From Salipiger marinus (GTDB lineage: Bacteria > Pseudomonadota > Alphaproteobacteria > Rhodobacterales > Rhodobacteraceae): a stretch of DNA of 64,000 bases. This document shows positions 45,391-56,900 of the stretch, piece by piece. The notes under the pieces are model-generated. The model was not told the DNA's origin. It did no database searches and worked only from the letters and a program-made list of their open reading frames with translations. Every line of letters begins with the position of its first letter. The first letter of the stretch is position 1. The translations under genes and the position numbers were made by a program. The stretch lies in NCBI RefSeq assembly GCF_900100085.1, contig NZ_FNEJ01000009.1:177129-241128 (forward strand). Reading direction: 5' to 3'.

Positions 45391-46686
45391 TCAGCCAGCG
45401 GTCTTGGAGAAACGCTCCAGCAGCTGGTTGCCTTCGTCCTCGATGGTCTGGAAGGCGTCCGGCACGCTGACTTCGTTCGAGAAGATGCGGTTGAACTCGC
45501 GCTCCATCACAGTGCGGATCTGCGGGTAGAAGCCCATGCGATAGCCCTTGGACCATTCGCCGCCTTCCAGCATCAGCTGCTGGATGCCGACTTCGGCCAC
45601 GGGCTTCTCGTCGTAATAGCCTTCGCTCTTGGCCAGCTCATAGGCGGCTTCGGTGATCGGCACATAGCCGGTGGCCTTGTGGTAGAACACCTGCGTTTCC
45701 GGCGAGGTCAGGAAGGAGAAGAACTTCGCGGTGCAGGTGTTTTCGGCCTCAGGCTTGCCGGACATGGCGAACAGCGCGGCGCCGCCGATGAAGCTCTGGG
45801 TGCCAGCGCCTTCGATGGCGTCCCAGTAGGGCATGAAATCGGCCGAGAATTCGAAATTGGCCGTCTGCTGCAGACCGCCGAACGAGCCCGAGGAGCCGAT
45901 CCACAGCGCGGATTCGCCCTGCTCGAACGGCTTCTGGTTGTCGGCCCAGCCTGCGCCGTAGAAGCCGAACAGACCGGCATCGGCCCATTCCTTCAGCTTC
46001 TCGAACATCATGACCTGATTTTCGTCGGTCACGAGGATCTGCGTGCCTTCGACGCTGTCATAGCCGTTGTTGTTGGTGGCGAACTGCTGGTTGTTCCGCG
46101 ACTTGAAGTTTTCCACCATCATCCATGTCAGCTGCGACGCGGTGAGCGGCAGATACCCGGCTTCCTTCAGCGCGGGGGCCACGGCTTCGAATTCTTCCCA
46201 GGTCTTCGGCGGCTCGACCCCGGCCTTCTCGAAGGCTTCGACATTGTAATACATGATCGGCGCCGAGGAGTTGAACGGCATGCCGATGAACTTGCCGTCG
46301 CTGTCGGCGTAGAAGTTGCGCACGCCCGCGATGAACGCTTCGCGGTCGAACTCTTCGCCTGCGGCGGTGATGAGGTCTTCGGCGGCGACGGTGGCGCCTT
46401 CGGCGGCGATGATGGTGGCCGCGCCGGCGTCAAACACCTGCAGGATGTTCGGCTGTTCGCCCGACCGGAAGGCGGCGATGCCCGAGGACAGCGCCTCTTC
46501 GTAGGTGCCGCGCGACACCGGGGTCAGCACGCATTCGGACTGCGCGTCGTTGAACATCTGCGAGATCTCGTTGATGACCTCGCCGTTGCGGCCGCCCATG
46601 CCGTGCCACCAGCTGATCTCGGTCTGCGCCATGACCGTGGTGCCCATCAGGGCGAAGGCAAGTGTCGTGGTTGCGGTCTTCATCAT
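45391..46686 (-). CDS. ugpB: sn-Glycerol-3-phosphate type ABC transporter binding protein UgpB
   Basis: A 431-residue family 1 periplasmic binding protein. Signal peptide about 1-21 (ending VMA), then QTEISWWHGMGGRNGEVINE, typical of UgpB, and YLPLTASQLTWMMVENF and MYYNVEAFEKAG. It captures glycerol-3-phosphate or glycerophosphodiesters. ATG 46686 has AAGGGA 8 bases upstream. Confidence 0.92.
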   Translation of the reverse strand: MMKTATTTLAFALMGTTVMAQTEISWWHGMGGRNGEVINEISQMFNDAQSECVLTPVSRGTYEEALSSGIAAFRSGEQPNILQVFDAGAATIIAAEGATVAAEDLITAAGEEFDREAFIAGVRNFYADSDGKFIGMPFNSSAPIMYYNVEAFEKAGVEPPKTWEEFEAVAPALKEAGYLPLTASQLTWMMVENFKSRNNQQFATNNNGYDSVEGTQILVTDENQVMMFEKLKEWADAGLFGFYGAGWADNQKPFEQGESALWIGSSGSFGGLQQTANFEFSADFMPYWDAIEGAGTQSFIGGAALFAMSGKPEAENTCTAKFFSFLTSPETQVFYHKATGYVPITEAAYELAKSEGYYDEKPVAEVGIQQLMLEGGEWSKGYRMGFYPQIRTVMEREFNRIFSNEVSVPDAFQTIEDEGNQLLERFSKTAG

Positions 46687-46719
46687 GTCGCTTGTCCCTT
46701 GGCGATGCGTTTCGCGCGA

Positions 46720-46764
46720 CGCATAGACCCGCTTCTTGACGGTTCCGTTTTGCTTTGATGACAG
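46720..46764 (-). promoter_or_regulatory. Candidate Pho box and -10 of the ugp operon
   Basis: On the minus strand, CTGTCAT (46758-46764) is a perfect Pho half-site; CCGTCAA (46736-46742) lies 22 bases downstream, two helical turns of the 11-base Pho period, with a poor intermediate repeat. Ten bases further is TATGCG (46720-46725), the expected position of the -10 in PhoB promoters. Confidence 0.5.
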
Positions 46765-46803
46765 TTCGATGATGTCGCGCGGGCAGGGACGGGCCCGCAG
46801 CGG

Positions 46804-47499
46804 TCAGGTGCGGGGCGCCGGGGTCCAGCGCGCTTCCAGCGCTTCGAGGGCGGCGATGCGCTCCTCGGTCTTGGGATGCGACAGCAGCCATGCGGGCGTG
46901 CCGCCGCCCGCGCCGCCGGTCAGCGCGCCCAGCTTGCGGAACAGCGATTTCTGCGGCGCGGTGCCGATGCCCGCCTTGGCCAGCAGGGCGGCGGCATAGG
47001 CATCGGCCTCGTATTCGTCGCCGCGCGACAGCCGTGCCGCCAGAAGCGAGGTCACCAGCCCCGCCAGCATCGGGCCAATGCCGGGGATGAACCGGCCCAG
47101 CACCATGGCCAACGCGGTGCGGATGGCATTCTGCCCGGAAAAGTCGATCATGCGCCGCCGCGAATGCCCCAGCGCCACATGGCCCAGCTCATGCGCGATG
47201 ACCGAGGCCAGTTCCTCCGCCGTCACCTCGCCCGCCTTGTAGCGGTTGAAGAAACCGCGCGTGATGAAGATGCGGCCATCCGGCGCGGCAAGCCCGTTGA
47301 CCGGGGCGATTTCATAGATGTTGACCCGGATGCGCGGCAGATCGAGCGCTTTCGCCATGCGGTCGGTCAGCGCCTTCAGCTTGGGATCGGCAAGCTCCGT
47401 CGACCGCGCGTCCAGCTCTCGCTTCGTCCGCCATGCGGAGAAGTGATAGGCCACCACGGCATAAAGGATCGCAAGCAGGATGGGGGCAAAACGCAGCAT
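46804..47499 (-). CDS. M48 family metalloprotease
   Basis: A 231-residue zinc protease with an N-terminal membrane anchor (about 3-20), the catalytic HELGHVALGH motif near residue 103 and the third ligand in SRGDEYEADAYAA. Resembles the periplasmic LoiP/YcaL type more than HtpX. Substrates unknown. Confidence 0.9.
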   Translation of the reverse strand: MLRFAPILLAILYAVVAYHFSAWRTKRELDARSTELADPKLKALTDRMAKALDLPRIRVNIYEIAPVNGLAAPDGRIFITRGFFNRYKAGEVTAEELASVIAHELGHVALGHSRRRMIDFSGQNAIRTALAMVLGRFIPGIGPMLAGLVTSLLAARLSRGDEYEADAYAAALLAKAGIGTAPQKSLFRKLGALTGGAGGGTPAWLLSHPKTEERIAALEALEARWTPAPRT

Positions 47500-47628
47500 G
47501 GCTCAGATATGGGGGTTCTGCGCCAGCGAGGGAAGCGGCGATGTCGAAAAAAGCCGCGCAGCCCGCCTTGTGCGGAGGCGCGCGCGCGGGGGCTGTTCCG
47601 GCATCACGAACCGTGCTTAAACCCCCGC

Positions 47629-48165
47629 ATGACCCGGCCCGAGATCGAAACCGCGCGGCTCCGGCTCAGAGGCTGGCGGCCAGAGGACCACGCGCCCTTT
47701 GCGGCGCTCTGTGCGGATCCGGATGTCATGCGCCATATCGGCAGCGGCGCCACCCGCAGCCCGGAGGAGGCGGCGCGCGCCATCCGGTCGTTCGAACGGG
47801 GATGGTCCACGCGCGGCTACGGGCTGTTTGCGGTCGCCGACAAGCGGAGCGGCGGTCTGATCGGCTTTGCGGGCCTCTCATCGCCGCAGTTCCTGCCCGA
47901 AATCCTGCCTTCCGTCGAAATCGGCTGGCGGTTCGCCAAGGCAAGCTGGGGCAGGGGTTACGCCACCGAAGCCGCCTCCGCCGCGCTGGCCTTCGGGGTC
48001 ACCGATCTGAGCATGACAGACCTCGTGAGCATCTGCCAGACCGGCAATGCCGCGTCAGAGCGCATCATGCAGAAGCTCGGGATGCGCCTTGACCGCAGGA
48101 CCATCGATCCAAGCTGCGGGCGCGCGGTCACCGTCTACCGTCTGCCGCGACCGGAGAGGCCGTAA
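47629..48165 (+). CDS. GNAT family N-acetyltransferase (RimJ/RimL type)
   Basis: A 178-residue acetyltransferase. Starts TRPEIETARLRLRGW, has IGWRFAKASWGRGYATEAA (acetyl-CoA pyrophosphate loop) and TGNAASERIMQKLGM, as in RimJ/RimL-type enzymes. ATG 47629 has no ribosome site close by, and the region upstream is short, so a leaderless start is possible. Acceptor unknown. Confidence 0.88.
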   Translation: MTRPEIETARLRLRGWRPEDHAPFAALCADPDVMRHIGSGATRSPEEAARAIRSFERGWSTRGYGLFAVADKRSGGLIGFAGLSSPQFLPEILPSVEIGWRFAKASWGRGYATEAASAALAFGVTDLSMTDLVSICQTGNAASERIMQKLGMRLDRRTIDPSCGRAVTVYRLPRPERP

Positions 48166-48186
48166 GGCAGGCCGCCCCGGATGCAA

Positions 48187-48214
48187 AAAGGCCGGACCCT
48201 GCGGTCCGGCCTTT
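48187..48214. terminator. Bidirectional terminator GNAT / gyrA
   Basis: A perfect 12-bp stem (AAAGGCCGGACC with GGTCCGGCCTTT, loop CTGC). A and T runs flank it on both sides, serving the convergent genes. Confidence 0.9.
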
Positions 48215-48243
48215 CCTGTCGTTACGCACCTGTCGGCACCGGA

Positions 48244-51012
48244 TCAGGCTTCGGGCTCCGGCTCCGCCTCGTCGCCCTGATCGGCGATCCATGCCACCGA
48301 GACCACGGTCTCCCCCTCGCGGGTGTTGAACACCCGGACCCCGCCCGCGCTGCGCGAGCGGAAGGAAATGCCCTCGACCGGCACCCGGATCGACTGGCCG
48401 GTGGAGGTGGCCAGCATGATCTGGTCGTCCATTTCCACCGGGAAAGAGGCCACGATCTCGCCGCCGCGCATGGATTTCTCCCACGCGGTGACGCCCATGC
48501 CGCCGCGTCCGCGCACCGGATAATCGTGGCTGGAGCTGAGCTTGCCCAAGCCCCGCGCGGTGATGGTCAGGATCAGGTTCTCTGCCGCCGACATTTCGGC
48601 ATAACGTTCGGGCGGCAGCGGGCTGTTGGCATTGCCCTCGGTGCCCTCGTCCTCTTCGGGTGCCTCGACGGCGTCGACATCATCCGCCAGCCCCGCCATG
48701 GCGCGGCGCATCTTGAGATAGGAGGCGCGTTCATCCGCCTCCGCCTCGAAATGCCGGATCACCGACATGGACACGACCTCGTCGCCATTGGACAGCTTCA
48801 CGCCACGCACGCCGGTGGAATTGCGCGAGTTGAACACCCGCACCTCCGGCACCGGGAAGCGGATGGCGCGGCCCGAATTGGTGACCAGCATCACGTCATC
48901 GCTTTCCGAACAGATGCGGGCGTTGATCAGCCGCGTCTCGGCATCCTCGCCCTCGAACTTCATCGCGATCTTGCCGTTGCGCATGACATTGGTGAAATCC
49001 GACAGCCGGTTGCGGCGCACCGAGCCCTTGGAGGTGGCGAAGACGATCTGCAGATCGGCCCAGTCGGCCTCGTCGCGGTCCACCGGCATGATCGCGGCGA
49101 TGGACACGCCCGTGGGCATGGGCAGGATGTTGACGATGGCCTTGCCCTTGGAGGTGCGGCCCCCCTGCGGCAGGCGCCAGCATTTCAGCTTGTAGACCAT
49201 GCCGTCGGTGGTGAAGAACAGCAGCTGCGTGTGGGTATTGGCCACGAACAGCTGGGTCACCACGTCGTCATCCTTGGTCGACATGCCCGACAGGCCCTTG
49301 CCGCCGCGCCGCTGCGCGCGGAATTCCGACAGCGGCGTGCGCTTGATCCAGCCGGACTGGGTGATGGTCACCACCATGTCCTCGCGCTCGATCAGATCCT
49401 CGTCTTCCATGTCGCCGGCCCAGTCGGCGATCTCGGTGCGGCGCGGCACGGCGAACTGGTCGCGCACGGCCTTGAGCTCGTTGGAGATGATCTCCATGAT
49501 CCGCTCGCGCGAGCCAAGGATATCAAGGTATTCCTTGATCTTGCCCGCCAGATCCTCCAGCTCGTCGGTGACCTCCTTGACGCCAAGCTGGGTCAGGCGC
49601 TGCAGGCGCAGATCCAGAATGGCGCGGGCCTGAATTTCGGACAGGTTATAGGTGCCGTCCTCGTTGGCCTTGTGGGTCGGATCGTCGATCAGCGCGATAT
49701 AGGGCAGGATGTCGCCTGCGGGCCAGCGCCGGGTCATCAGCTTCTCGCGCGCCTCGGAGGCATCGGCGGAGCCGCGGATGGTCGCCACCACCTCGTCGAC
49801 ATTGCTGACCGCCACGGCCAGACCGCAAAGCACATGCGACCGCTCGCGCGCCTTGCGCAGCAGATAGGCGGTGCGGCGGGCGATGACCTCCTCGCGGAAA
49901 TCAAGGAAAGCGGTCAGGAAGGCGCGCAGCGTCAGCTGTTCCGGCTTGCCGCCGTTCAGCGCCAGCATGTTGCAGCCAAAGCTGACCTGCATGGGGGTGA
50001 AGCGGAACAGCTGGTTCAGCACCACATCAGGGGTCGCGTCGCGCTTCAGCTCCACCACCACCCGCACGCCGGACCGGTCGCTTTCGTCCTGCACATGGGC
50101 AATGCCTTCGATCTTCTTGTCACGCACGCATTCCGCGATGCGCTCGATCATCGTGGCCTTGTTCACCTGATAGGGGATCTCGTCGATGACGATGGCGTAG
50201 CGGTCCTTGCGCAGTTCCTCCACCCGCGTCTTGGCGCGGATGATGACGCTGCCGCGCCCCTCCAGATAGGCCTTGCGCGCCCCCGACCGGCCAAGGATCA
50301 CGCCGCCCGTGGGAAAGTCCGGGGCGGGGACATACTCGATCAGCTGTTCGGAGCTGAGATCGGGATTCTCGATCAGCGCCAGCGTGGCATCGGCCACCTC
50401 GCCCAGATTGTGCGGCGGGATCCGCGTCGCCATGCCGACGGCGATGCCCTCGGCGCCATTGACCAGCACGTTGGGATAGCGCGCGGGCAGGACGGTGGGC
50501 TCCATCCGCTCGTTGGCATAGTTGGCGACAAAATCGACCGTGTCCTTGTCGATATCCTCCAGCAGCGCCTCGGCGGTGCGCTCCAGCCGCGACTCGGTAT
50601 ATCGATAGGCGGCGGGCGGATCGCCATCCATGGAGCCGAAATTGCCCTGACCGTCGATCAGCGGCAGCGACATGGAAAAGTCCTGCGCCATCCGCACCAG
50701 CGCGTCATAGACCGCGCTGTCGCCATGGGGGTGATAGCGGCCCATGACGTCACCGACGGCGGTGGCGCATTTGCGGTAGGACTTGGATTTGGTCTGCCCG
50801 TTTTCCCACAGCGTATAAAGAATGCGCCGGTGCACGGGTTTCAGGCCGTCGCGCAGATCGGGGATCGCGCGGCTGACGATCACGCTCATCGCGTAATCGA
50901 GGTAGCTCGACTTCATCTCGTCGATGATCGAAATCACGGGCCCCGCATGCACGGCACGCTGGGGGCGAGGAATTTCGTCATCAGTTTCAGGAGTTTCCGG
51001 CGTATCGCTCAA
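48244..51012 (-). CDS. gyrA: DNA gyrase subunit A
   Basis: Introduces negative supercoils with GyrB. The 922-residue protein has the active-site Tyr138 in AAYRYTESR (E. coli Tyr122), the quinolone-resistance region [17 protein letters not shown] with Ser99 and Asp103 (E. coli Ser83, Asp87) unmutated, and the GyrA box QRRGGKG that distinguishes it from ParC. The start codon is TTG at 51012, as the conserved N-terminus leaves no later ATG in place. A poly-acidic tail ends it. Confidence 0.97.
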   Translation of the reverse strand: MSDTPETPETDDEIPRPQRAVHAGPVISIIDEMKSSYLDYAMSVIVSRAIPDLRDGLKPVHRRILYTLWENGQTKSKSYRKCATAVGDVMGRYHPHGDSAVYDALVRMAQDFSMSLPLIDGQGNFGSMDGDPPAAYRYTESRLERTAEALLEDIDKDTVDFVANYANERMEPTVLPARYPNVLVNGAEGIAVGMATRIPPHNLGEVADATLALIENPDLSSEQLIEYVPAPDFPTGGVILGRSGARKAYLEGRGSVIIRAKTRVEELRKDRYAIVIDEIPYQVNKATMIERIAECVRDKKIEGIAHVQDESDRSGVRVVVELKRDATPDVVLNQLFRFTPMQVSFGCNMLALNGGKPEQLTLRAFLTAFLDFREEVIARRTAYLLRKARERSHVLCGLAVAVSNVDEVVATIRGSADASEAREKLMTRRWPAGDILPYIALIDDPTHKANEDGTYNLSEIQARAILDLRLQRLTQLGVKEVTDELEDLAGKIKEYLDILGSRERIMEIISNELKAVRDQFAVPRRTEIADWAGDMEDEDLIEREDMVVTITQSGWIKRTPLSEFRAQRRGGKGLSGMSTKDDDVVTQLFVANTHTQLLFFTTDGMVYKLKCWRLPQGGRTSKGKAIVNILPMPTGVSIAAIMPVDRDEADWADLQIVFATSKGSVRRNRLSDFTNVMRNGKIAMKFEGEDAETRLINARICSESDDVMLVTNSGRAIRFPVPEVRVFNSRNSTGVRGVKLSNGDEVVSMSVIRHFEAEADERASYLKMRRAMAGLADDVDAVEAPEEDEGTEGNANSPLPPERYAEMSAAENLILTITARGLGKLSSSHDYPVRGRGGMGVTAWEKSMRGGEIVASFPVEMDDQIMLATSTGQSIRVPVEGISFRSRSAGGVRVFNTREGETVVSVAWIADQGDEAEPEPEA

Positions 51013-51055
51013 CTTGCCCGCCTGTCTGTTCTGGCTCTATATCTGGGTGTCCCTG

Positions 51056-51085
51056 CTTATATCAGAGGCAAGCTGTAGACCGCAA
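51056..51085 (-). promoter_or_regulatory. Likely gyrA promoter
   Basis: Minus strand: TTGCGG (51080-51085), 18-base spacer, extended -10 TGATATAAG with TATAAG at 51056-51061. Confidence 0.45.
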
Positions 51086-51204
51086 TGGCAGCGCCAGAGG
51101 TTTTCTGGCAGCCACCCCGCCTGCTGGCCAACATACTGTTTTTATTGAAAACTAACAAATCCCGCTGCACCCTGTCTGAACGAGCGACCAAAAGGGGACA
51201 CGCG

Positions 51205-51474
51205 ATGGAGCATAGCGAAACCGATCTCATGCTGAAGGGCTACGGGCTGACCACGGCGGAATTCTTCTACCGCATGCCCGATTACACCCATGTGCTCAAC
51301 ACGTTCGTATGGCAGGAGTATGATCTGGCGCCCGATCATCCACGGCTTTTCCGCTTCATCGAGTTCTGGCAGGACAGCATCGAGGGCAAGCTGCATTCGG
51401 TGCGCTTCAGCCACCGCCGCCCGCTGGCCAGCGGCGACTGGCGTCAGGTGGTGGGCGAATTCCGCTACCACTGA
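51205..51474 (+). CDS. usg: Usg family protein
   Basis: An 89-residue cytoplasmic protein like Usg of Caulobacter, first described next to the trp genes (trpFBA). Segments DLMLKGYGLTTAEFFYRMPD and VWQEYDLAPDHPRLFRFIEFW are the conserved core. Function unknown. ATG 51205 has AAGGGGA 6 bases upstream. It is divergent from gyrA. Confidence 0.88.
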   Translation: MEHSETDLMLKGYGLTTAEFFYRMPDYTHVLNTFVWQEYDLAPDHPRLFRFIEFWQDSIEGKLHSVRFSHRRPLASGDWRQVVGEFRYH

Positions 51475-51499
51475 CCGCGCGTCCACGGACCTGCCGGTT

Positions 51500-51560
51500 T
51501 CCTTCGGCCTCAAATATCCCGGGGGACGCCCCGAAGGGGCGGGGGGCAGCGCCCCCTGCC
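51500..51560 (-). repeat. Intergenic palindromic repeat, copy C
   Basis: Minus-strand modules GGGGGCGCTGCCCCC, then GGGGCGTCCCCCGGGATATTTGAGGCC. The CCCCGGGATATTT element and G-rich hairpin are shared with copies B, D and E; the central hairpin differs (CCCCTTCGGGG type). Confidence 0.6.
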
Positions 51561-51582
51561 ACCGTGGCGCCCGCAGGCGGGC

Positions 51583-52137
51583 TCAGGGAATGATGCGGGT
51601 GTATTTCACGCCTTCCAGCGTGGCGCCCACATGCAGCCCGGACTTGCCGAAGATCACCGCGATGATCGGCGCCAGCGAGGTGGTGGTCTCTGCCGCCAGC
51701 GTCTCGCCGCCCTCGGGGATCGCATATTCGATGTTCGCGCCCGCAGCCCAGCCCGGCGAGCGGCGGAAGTTCATCAGCGCGCTGTCGGTCATGAAGAACA
51801 GCACATGCGCATATTGCTGCGCGCCGATCTGCAGCCCGCCGCTGCCCTTGACCAGCGAATAGTAATCCACCGTCGCCCCGCCCACGCGCAGCGCGCCGCG
51901 CCCATAGGCGCCGCCAAAGCCCAGCCCGGCCTCGGTGACCAGCGGCATGACCAGCATGCCCGCCGCCTTCTGCCCCAGCGCCCGGGTGCCGGGATACTGG
52001 CTGTACATCTGGTTGACGGTGCTGTCGGCGCGCGCGTCGATGGTGGCGGCACCCGCGCCGCCCACGCCATTGCCGCAGGCCGCCAGCGCCGTGGCGGCGC
52101 CCATGCCAAAGATGAGGGCTCGTCTTGTCTGTGTCAT
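51583..52137 (-). CDS. SYLF (YSC84) domain lipoprotein
   Basis: A 184-residue probable lipoprotein: lipobox TALAAC at about residues 16-21, then a SYLF domain (Ysc84/BON-associated type) with YPGTRALGQKAAGMLVMPLV and VKGSGGLQIGAQQYAHVLFF. The SYLF domain binds lipids in eukaryotes; bacterial role unclear. Confidence 0.85.
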   Translation of the reverse strand: MTQTRRALIFGMGAATALAACGNGVGGAGAATIDARADSTVNQMYSQYPGTRALGQKAAGMLVMPLVTEAGLGFGGAYGRGALRVGGATVDYYSLVKGSGGLQIGAQQYAHVLFFMTDSALMNFRRSPGWAAGANIEYAIPEGGETLAAETTTSLAPIIAVIFGKSGLHVGATLEGVKYTRIIP

Positions 52138-52272
52138 GCTGCTCTGTCCTTCGCTGCGCGTGGCCCTCCGGGCCGTATCTTTGCTCTCCGGCCTTGCCGC
52201 CGGTTATGCGCGGACTATACGCCGGGCCTCCGGACCTGTCATCCGCGAAGCGCCGCCCTTGGCGCCAAACCG

Positions 52273-53271
<999 letters not shown>

Positions 53272-53381
53272 CGGGGGCTCTCCCTTGTAAAGGCCCCTCT
53301 TGGGTGGCATGGAAAGACGGCTGTCACAAGAGGCCCAGATTGCCGCAGCAACAGGGTCCGCCGGGAAGGAAAACGAAAAGC

Positions 53382-53906
53382 ATGGACTGGTATCGTATCG
53401 TTTTCGAGACCATCGACATGCGGTCCTTCTCGAATCTGTGGTTCTGGATCGCCCTTGCGGTGCTGTGGTCCACCACCAGCCACTGGGTGCTGGGCGTGCC
53501 TTTCGACATGGTGGCGCGCGCCCGGCGCGGCGGCGGACAGGCTGCGCAGGATCTGGAAGACATGACCCGGATCTGCGTCAACCGGCTGCTCTTCATCACC
53601 GAAGAGGCGGGGCTGTGGATCACCGGGCTTGGGGCTGCGATGCTGACCGTGCTTGCGGTGCTGGGCTTTGTCTATGACATGGAATTTGCGCAGGCGCTGT
53701 TCCTGCTGGCCCTGCCGATGAGCGGGGTCGGCGTGCTGAGCATCGCCACCGCCGCGCGCATCCGCCGCGACGGGCTGTCGGGGCCGCAGCTGTGGCGCAG
53801 GCTGACGCTGCACCGCTTTTTCACCCAGCTCATCGGCATGATGTCGATCTTTGTCACCGCGCTCTGGGGGATGTTCCAGAACATGTCGGCGGGCGTTCTG
53901 GGATGA
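53382..53906 (+). CDS. Conserved membrane protein, unknown (174 aa)
   Basis: A protein of 174 residues with about four hydrophobic spans (about 20-42, 70-95, 105-125, 145-168). Charged loops include ARARRGGGQAAQDLEDMTR. I do not recognise a characterised family. It is upstream of mfd by 51 bases, so may share its transcript. Start chosen at ATG 53382 (MDWYRIVFETIDM), with AAGGA 11 bases upstream. Confidence 0.75.
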   Translation: MDWYRIVFETIDMRSFSNLWFWIALAVLWSTTSHWVLGVPFDMVARARRGGGQAAQDLEDMTRICVNRLLFITEEAGLWITGLGAAMLTVLAVLGFVYDMEFAQALFLLALPMSGVGVLSIATAARIRRDGLSGPQLWRRLTLHRFFTQLIGMMSIFVTALWGMFQNMSAGVLG

Positions 53907-53957
53907 CGCTGCCGTTCTAGGTTGACGCCGCTCGGGCGCCGGGCCACATCAGCGGCC

Positions 53958-56900
53958 ATGGTTCAGTCCCGTATCCTGATGGGCGGCGCGCCCGAGGGCT
54001 TCGATGCGAAGCTCATCCTCTCGGAGGTCGCAAAGGCCGCCGGTCCCGTCCTTCATGTCGCCCGCGATGACAAGCGGCTGGCGGCGCTGCGCGAGGCGCT
54101 GGCCTTTTACGCGCCCGCCATGCCGGTGGTCACCTTCCCCGGCTGGGACTGCCTGCCCTATGACCGGGTGTCCCCCAATCCCGAAATCTGCGCCACGCGG
54201 ATGGCGACGCTCGCCGGGCTGGTGCATGGCATGCCGGAGCGGTTCATCCTGCTGACCACGCTGTCGGCGGTGACCCAGCGGCTGCCCGCCCGCGCCGTGC
54301 TGCGCGAGGCGGCGTTCAGCGCCCGGGTCGGGTCGCGCATCGACGAAAAGGCGCTGCGCAATTTCCTTGTACGCATGGGCTTCGTGATGGCGCCCACCGT
54401 GACCGAACCCGGCGATTACGCGATCCGGGGCGGCATCATCGACATCTATCCGCCGGGTCCGGGCGGGCCGGTGCGGCTCGATCTGTTCGGCGACGTGCTG
54501 GACGGGGCGCGGCGGTTCGATGCGGCCAGCCAGCGCACCACCGAAAAGCTTGATCTGGTGGAACTGGCCCCGGTGTCGGAGGTCATTCTGGACGAACCCG
54601 CCATCACCCGGTTCCGGCAGAATTACCGCATCGAATTCGGCGCGGGCGGCACTGACGATCCGCTCTACGAGGCGGTGAGCGCGGGCCGCAAGGCGCAGGG
54701 GATGGAGCACTGGCTGCCCTTCTTCCACGAGCGGCTGGAAACCCTGTTCGATTACCTGCCCGACGCGCCGGTGCTGCTGGATGACCAGCTTACCCCCTCG
54801 CGCATCGCCCGCTGGGACAGCATCGAGGACCAGTATCAGACCCGCCGCCACGCCATGGCGCAGAAGGGGCGGATGGACACTGTCTACAAACCCGTGCCGC
54901 CGGGGCTGCTTTATCTCGACGATGCCGCGTGGGAGGCTGCCGTGGCCGACCGCCGCGTGGTGCAGTTCCACCCGCTGCCGCAGGCGCCGGGGCCGCAGGT
55001 CGCGGATGCGGGCGGGCGCATCGGGCGCAGCTTCGCCCCCGAACGCCAGCAGGAAAGCCTCAGCCTCTTCGGGGCGCTCGCCACCCATGTGAAGGCCAAG
55101 ATGCAGGCGGGCCCGGTGCTGATCGCCTCATGGTCCGAAGGCGCGCGCGAACGCCTGACCGGGCTCATCGAGGATGAGGGTCTGGCCGAGGCGATCCCGG
55201 TCGCCGACGCCACCCGCATCGGCAAGCGCGGGCTGCATCTGGCGGTCTGGGGGCTGGAGCAGGGGTTCGAGGCGCCATGGGGCGATCCGAAGGACAAGCT
55301 GCGGATCACCGTGATTTCGGAACAGGACGTGCTGGGCGACCGGCTGATCCGCGCGCCGAAAAAGCGCCGCAAGGCCGAGAATTTCCTGACCGAGGCGCAG
55401 GCGCTGACCCCGGGCGATCTGGTGGTGCATGTGGATCACGGCATCGGGCGCTATCAGGGGATGGAGGTCATCACCGCCGCAGGGGCCGCCCATGAATGCC
55501 TGCTGCTGGAATATGCCGAACAGGCGCGGCTCTATCTGCCGGTGGAAAACATCGAACTGCTGTCGCGCTACGGCCATGAGGACGGGCTGCTCGACAAGCT
55601 GGGCGGGGGTGCGTGGCAGGCCAAGAAGGCGCGGCTCAAGGAACGCATCCGCGAGATGGCGGACAAGCTGATCCGGGTTGCCGCCGAACGCGCGCTGCGC
55701 CGCGCGCCGGTGATCGATCCGCCGCCGGGGGCATGGGAAAGCTTCTGCGCGCGCTTCCCCTATACCGAAACCGACGACCAGCTGCGCGCCATCGAAGACG
55801 TGCTGGCCGACATGACCAGCGGCAATCCCATGGACCGGCTGATCTGCGGCGATGTGGGCTTCGGCAAGACCGAGGTGGCGATGCGCGCGGCCTTTGTCGC
55901 CGCCATGTCCGGCGTGCAGGTGGCGGTGATCGCGCCCACCACGCTGCTGGCGCGGCAGCATTACAAAAGCTTCGCCGAACGGTTCCGGGGCTTTCCGCTC
56001 AACGTGGCGCCGCTGTCGCGTTTCGTGTCGGCGGGCGACGCGGCCAAGACCCGCGACGGCATCACCAAGGGCACGGTGGACATCGCCGTGGGCACCCATG
56101 CGCTGCTGGCCAAGGGCATCCGGTTCAAGGATCTGGGCCTGCTCATCATCGACGAAGAACAGCATTTCGGCGTGGGCCACAAGGAACGGCTGAAAGAGCT
56201 GCGCACCGACATCCATGTGCTGACCCTGACCGCCACGCCGATCCCGCGCACGCTGCAGCTGTCGCTGTCGGGGGTGCGCGATCTGTCGATCATCGGCACG
56301 CCGCCGGTCGACCGGCTGTCGATCCGCACCTATGTGTCGGAATTCGACGGCATCACCATCCGCGAGGCGCTGCTGCGCGAACATTACCGTGGCGGGCAGA
56401 GCTTCTTTGTCGTGCCGCGCCTGACCGATCTGCCCGAGATCGAGGCCTTCCTCAAGGAACAGGTGCCCGAGGTCTCTTATGTGGTGGCGCATGGCCAGAT
56501 GGCGGCGGGGGAACTCGACGACCGGATGAACGCCTTTTACGACGGGCGCTATGACGTGCTGCTGGCCACCACCATCGTGGAATCGGGGCTGGATATTCCC
56601 ACCGCCAACACGATGATCGTGCACCGCGCCGACATGTTCGGTCTGGCGCAGCTTTATCAGATCCGGGGCAGGGTGGGCCGGTCCAAGACCCGCGCCTATG
56701 CCTATCTGACCACCAAGCCGCGCGCCAAGCTGACCGATACGGCGGAAAAGCGGCTGCGGGTTCTGGGCTCGCTCGACACGCTGGGGGCGGGGTTCACGCT
56801 TGCCTCGCAGGATCTGGACATCCGCGGCGCGGGCAATCTTCTGGGCGAGGAACAGTCCGGGCAGATGCGCGACGTGGGCTACGAGCTTTACCAGCAGATG

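Noticed and set aside
48181..51078. Plus-strand open frame of 965 codons over gyrA
   Set aside because: Shadow frame created by GC-rich third positions of gyrA; low-complexity His/Ala/Asp composition.
53890..53957. LexA box upstream of mfd
   Set aside because: GTTC copies are present but spaced by 15 bases, so no box.
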